61,704 nt of DNA from positions 1 to 61,704 of the forward strand of contig CAINOB010000007.1 of the NCBI GenBank assembly GCA_903851365.1, written 5' to 3'. Of this stretch, positions 59,371-61,704 are shown piece by piece. This DNA comes from an uncultured Bacteroidota bacterium (GTDB taxonomy: Bacteria; Bacteroidota; Bacteroidia; Bacteroidales; UBA12481). Below the pieces are notes generated by a model, which saw only the letters and a program-made list of their open reading frames with translations, was not told the origin of the DNA and did not search any database. A program made the position numbers and the translations under genes. Positions within the stretch are counted from its first letter, which is position 1. Every line of letters begins with the position of its first letter.

Positions 59371-59721
59371 TTAGTTGGGCGATACTCGCATCAGGGGTTC
59401 CCACCACGGCACTGGGTTAAAGTATAAATCCCTTGCCTGGGTATTAAGCCGATGGTAAACGTCCATGGTGGTTTTATGGGATCCGGAATTTCTGCCGGGT
59501 ATCAATGCAAAAATTTCATCGGAATGGTGGACCCAAAAGTTTGACATTTTCTCGTCCGTGTCGTAAGTATAAGCCCTCATGTACTTATCCACTTCTTCGA
59601 GGCACTTATTGATAAAACCAGGTTCGGCGTATGAATGGCCAGCTGCGATAAGGTACCGGCGCTGACGGATCAGGGATTTAATGAAAGCGGACGCTGTTGC
59701 ATGAAATGCTGAACTACGCAT
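59371..59721 (-). CDS. Phage early protein, unknown function
   Basis: 116 aa with an Arg/His-rich start and SNFWVHHSDEIFALIPGRNSGSHKTTMDVYHRLN; no family recognised. It overlaps the upstream gene by 8 bases and belongs to the early operon that runs into the primase-helicase gene. Confidence 0.5.
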   Translation of the reverse strand: MRSSAFHATASAFIKSLIRQRRYLIAAGHSYAEPGFINKCLEEVDKYMRAYTYDTDEKMSNFWVHHSDEIFALIPGRNSGSHKTTMDVYHRLNTQARDLYFNPVPWWEPLMRVSPN

Positions 59722-59965
59722 CTGACCTTCCTTTCAGGTAATTGCCGATGTCTTCCGCTAGCTGCGCGGTAGAATTGTATTCCGTATCAAATGGTTCTCC
59801 TTCAACTCCCCGGCCAACCCGGCCTCCCTTTTTCTTTTTCAAGCTGACCAAATGAGAGAGCAGGGACCGGTGAATGAGCTTGATCGCCCGGGTACTGGAG
59901 GTTAGATTGATTACCCGGGCTTGCGGATCAATCAGCGTACCGGATGGATAAGGTTCTTTACTCAC
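59714..59965 (-). CDS. Phage early protein, unknown function
   Basis: 83 aa from a GTG start that overlaps the upstream stop (GTGA). A Lys/Gly-rich middle (LKKKKGGRVGRGVEGEP) could touch nucleic acid. No family recognised. Confidence 0.5.
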   Translation of the reverse strand: MSKEPYPSGTLIDPQARVINLTSSTRAIKLIHRSLLSHLVSLKKKKGGRVGRGVEGEPFDTEYNSTAQLAEDIGNYLKGRSDA

Positions 59966-60159
59966 GATATAGGGGTTAAAATTTCCGTTTGTAAAGCTTG
60001 GTGAGTATCCATCAGTTGCTTGTAAGCGATTGAGAGTTCGAGTTGAAGGAGGTAATAATTCATTTCGTCGTAGGGGCTTGTAGATTGAAAGGCAGATTCG
60101 AGCAAATTGATCCGGATTAACAAGGTATTAAAAACCAGTTTATCACTGGTTAACTTCAG
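59962..60159 (-). CDS. Short phage gene with a possible CTG start
   Basis: 65 codons of protein-like content (LVFNTLLIRINLLESAF, YYLLQLELSIAYKQLM) between two coupled genes. No ATG, GTG or TTG lies at its beginning; CTG at 60159 overlaps the upstream TGA (CTGA), the same layout as an ATGA overlap, and the stop overlaps the next GTG. Either a CTG start coupled to the upstream gene, or a shorter protein from TTG inside. Confidence 0.5.
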   Translation of the reverse strand: MKLTSDKLVFNTLLIRINLLESAFQSTSPYDEMNYYLLQLELSIAYKQLMDTHQALQTEILTPIS

Positions 60160-60386
60160 ACTTCTTCCTCTTCCATCAGGGCTGACAATTTGCTCGACGA
60201 GTTTTTTCTGGCTGCCTTGGTCTCAGCGTATATAGCTATTGCCGCATCAATGATCATTTGATTGTATCGATCTCCCCGCATAACCCTGTCAATATAAGGT
60301 AATGAGAACTCTGTCAGCTTACTGATGGTATCACGGTAACCCATCGGCATATTAGCTTTTAAAGATTTCAATTGTCTTTCGTCCAT
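60156..60386 (-). CDS. Small phage early regulator
   Basis: 76 aa; ANMPMGYRDTISKLTEFSLPYIDRVMRGDRYNQMIIDAAIAIYAE reads like a Cro/XRE-type DNA-binding domain. First gene of the early minus-strand operon, divergent from the repressor at 60548. Confidence 0.55.
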   Translation of the reverse strand: MDERQLKSLKANMPMGYRDTISKLTEFSLPYIDRVMRGDRYNQMIIDAAIAIYAETKAARKNSSSKLSALMEEEEV

Positions 60387-60547
60387 AAAAAAATAAAGTT
60401 GATGAATAATTAGATAATGTATAATAAAAGTATAATATTTGTATTGCAGTTATATATATGATTGCCGATACAAGTATAAGTAAGTAATCGCTGGAAATAG
60501 AATATTATTATCCGATACCGAAAGTTAATTTCTAATAAAACAAACAA
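60387..60547. promoter_or_regulatory. Divergent early/repressor promoter region of the phage
   Basis: An AT-rich 160-base region between the repressor (plus) and early operon (minus), containing repeated short words (GTATAATA, TATAATAAAAGTATAAT, ACAAGTATAAGTAAG). The layout is that of a lytic/lysogenic switch; individual operators cannot be assigned. Confidence 0.5.
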
Positions 60548-60895
60548 ATGCCTGACAATGAGAGATTAAATTCTTTCCTGATAGAAAGAAGAGTGACCAC
60601 GAAAGAATTGGCTGGCAAGTTAGGCCTGACCCATGCAGCTGTATCCCTGATAAGGAGTGGCAGGAACCGTATGAGCGCAAGTACCCTGTCGAAGTTGCTG
60701 GAAGTATTTCCGGATATGTGCCCGAAGTGGTTGATTAAAGGGGTTGGTGGTCAGAGTTGTGCGGCAAATTGTGCCCAACAGACAGAGAGGGTTGACACAT
60801 CCAAGGATGAAGAAATCTTGCTGCTTAGGGAGTTGTTACAGACTAAGAATCAAGTCATTGAATTGCTGACTAAGGAAAAAAGCATGGCTAAGTAG
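60548..60895 (+). CDS. Phage XRE-type repressor
   Basis: 115 aa. The N-terminal helix-turn-helix VTTKELAGKLGLTHAAVSLIRSGRNRM is a typical Cro/CI domain; a coiled-coil-like C-terminus (EILLLRELLQTKNQVIELL) would mediate dimerisation. Small for a CI with a peptidase domain, so probably a short repressor. Divergent from the early operon. Confidence 0.8.
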   Translation: MPDNERLNSFLIERRVTTKELAGKLGLTHAAVSLIRSGRNRMSASTLSKLLEVFPDMCPKWLIKGVGGQSCAANCAQQTERVDTSKDEEILLLRELLQTKNQVIELLTKEKSMAK

Positions 60896-61142
60896 CTGGT
60901 AATTAAGCAACAGTAATAATGTCGCTAATTATGGTAATCAATAATAACCTAAGTATAATCATCAGTAATACCGTTCAACATTGTGGAATAAAGGTCATTA
61001 GATAGACACGCCGACCAAATTGACCACCCTCTGCCGATTCAAACTGACCACCCTTCGCCGAAGTAGCTGACCAGTCTCTTTTTCTTTCCTTCAAATCGAT
61101 CATTCAAGCTGCATTTTAGTCGTATTTCAAAGATACATTTTT
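60896..61142. mobile_element. Gene-free stretch with IS21-type terminal repeats (inverted to the left end)
   Basis: 61008-61080 carries ACTGACCACCC and TTGACCACCC units with CTCTGCCGA-type spacers. These are the reverse complement of the GGTGGTCAGTTT units at 1-118. The outer edge lies near 61008. The preceding 110 bases have no feature. Confidence 0.55.
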
Positions 61143-61587
61143 TTAACGCAATTCAATCAGGTGTGTTTGTTTGCCGGATAGCTGCTCTCTTAATGAAGGA
61201 CCTGTTAGTTCCATTCGATGAGCGGAGTGAACGATTCGATCCAGGATGGCATCCGCAACCGTTTGCTCACCAATGATGTCGTGCCAGTCGGACACCGGCC
61301 ACTGCGAAGTAATGATGGTGGAGCGCTTGCTGTGACGATCTTCGACGATCTCCATCAGTGCAGAACGGTTAAGATTGTCAAAGGGTTGCAGCCCAAAGTC
61401 ATCCAGGATCAGGAGATCGTGTTTTTCTATCCGGGCGATTTCTTTCAAGTACGATCCATCAGCTTTCCCCATCTTCAGTTTTGACATCAGTTTGCCCGTA
61501 TTGGCATATATCACCTTGTAACCCAACGTGCATGCCTGGTTGCCCAGTGCCGAGGCAATATAGCTCTTACCAACCCCGGTTTTACCG
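61143..61587 (-). pseudogene. istB: istB-like ATPase gene, 5'-truncated
   Basis: The IstB C-terminal part: Walker A GKTGVGKSYIASALGNQAC, Walker B LLILDDFGLQ, and IITSQWPV and DAILDRIVHSA. Only about 145 residues remain. Upstream of the Walker A region the frame loses homology at about 61588, where an unrelated sequence begins; the helicase-like N-terminal part is missing. IstB loads the IS21 transposase. Confidence 0.75.
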
Positions 61588-61704
61588 TAAGCCTTCGGCC
61601 TTGAGCGTCCTAAATAATTGAAAAATTCTATTATTGTTTTTGATTACGTTTTTTCTTCCTTGGTTGCCAAGGGAAGAAGTTCTTCAAGGCGATTGGCTTT
61701 CCAA
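61588..61704 (-). mobile_element. End of a likely IS66-type element inserted in istB
   Basis: The sequence starts GTAAGCCTTCGGCCTTGAGCGTCC at 61588, an IS66-like terminal repeat (GTAAGC...). On the minus strand a frame ending TAA at 61644 reads WKANRLEELLPLATKEEKT, like the C-terminus of an IS66 transposase. The rest is off-window. The boundary with istB falls exactly where istB homology stops. Confidence 0.45.

Overview
The window looks like a piece of a Bacteroidetes (Bacteroidales-like, anaerobic) genome. Signs are promoter boxes of the TTTG-N19/20-TAnnTTTG type, weak Shine-Dalgarno sequences, many Crp/Fnr regulators with an N-terminal CxxC, lipoproteins and PepSY/Spy-like secreted proteins. 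All names rest on motifs and family resemblance read by eye; no search was run. No rRNA, tRNA or CRISPR array was recognised.

Layout. (1) 1-118: terminal repeats of an IS21-type element. (2) 528-4412, minus strand: phage packaging block (large terminase, putative small terminase, an HKD/phospholipase-D-like protein, a coiled-coil protein). (3) 4.5-49.9 kb: a metabolic block of cellular genes. (4) 50.3-60.9 kb, mostly minus strand: second phage block (tail-like protein, capsid, ClpP-like protease with scaffold tail, small genes, GTTCC repeats, primase-helicase, early genes, divergent repressor). (5) 61.0-61.7 kb: inverted IS21-type end with a 5'-broken istB, apparently interrupted by an IS66-type element. 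The two phage blocks share orientation and have complementary content, so the metabolic block may lie inside, or have split, one prophage.

The centre of interest is 20.0-39.6 kb. Two divergent copies of one gene set face each other: Crp/Fnr regulator, DsrE-like protein, TusA, MvhD-like protein, HdrA-like flavoprotein 1, HdrA-like flavoprotein 2, a small winged-helix-like domain, and a QmoC-like Fe-S/membrane protein. Copy A is 20.7-26.6 kb and copy B is 31.2-39.6 kb. They differ: in B the first HdrA carries a whole GltD-type NAD(P)H module nested between its two Fe-S motifs, the second HdrA has lost a central CxxCxxC motif, and the winged-helix-like domain is fused to the HdrA C-terminus. HdrB, AprAB, Sat and DsrAB are absent from the window. 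The best reading is a TusA/DsrE sulfur-carrier system coupled to a Qmo-like membrane electron-transfer complex; substrate and direction are unknown.

Between the copies sit a methionine gamma-lyase-like PLP enzyme, two NifX-like proteins, DUF1847, CGGC, DUF89 and DUF5320-like proteins and a DUF134 regulator. The rest of the metabolic block continues the sulfur/redox theme: a thioredoxin-reductase/thioredoxin operon, OsmC, DUF302, a cysteine-desulfurase-like enzyme with a NifX-like partner, and an ArsR-DsrE-DsrE cluster. An ECF sigma/anti-sigma/Spy-like envelope cluster and a two-component system follow. Candidate regulatory sites include TGTGA-N6-TCACA palindromes in two crp promoters and paired TGAnC-N4-GnTCA operators before both DUF134 transcription units.
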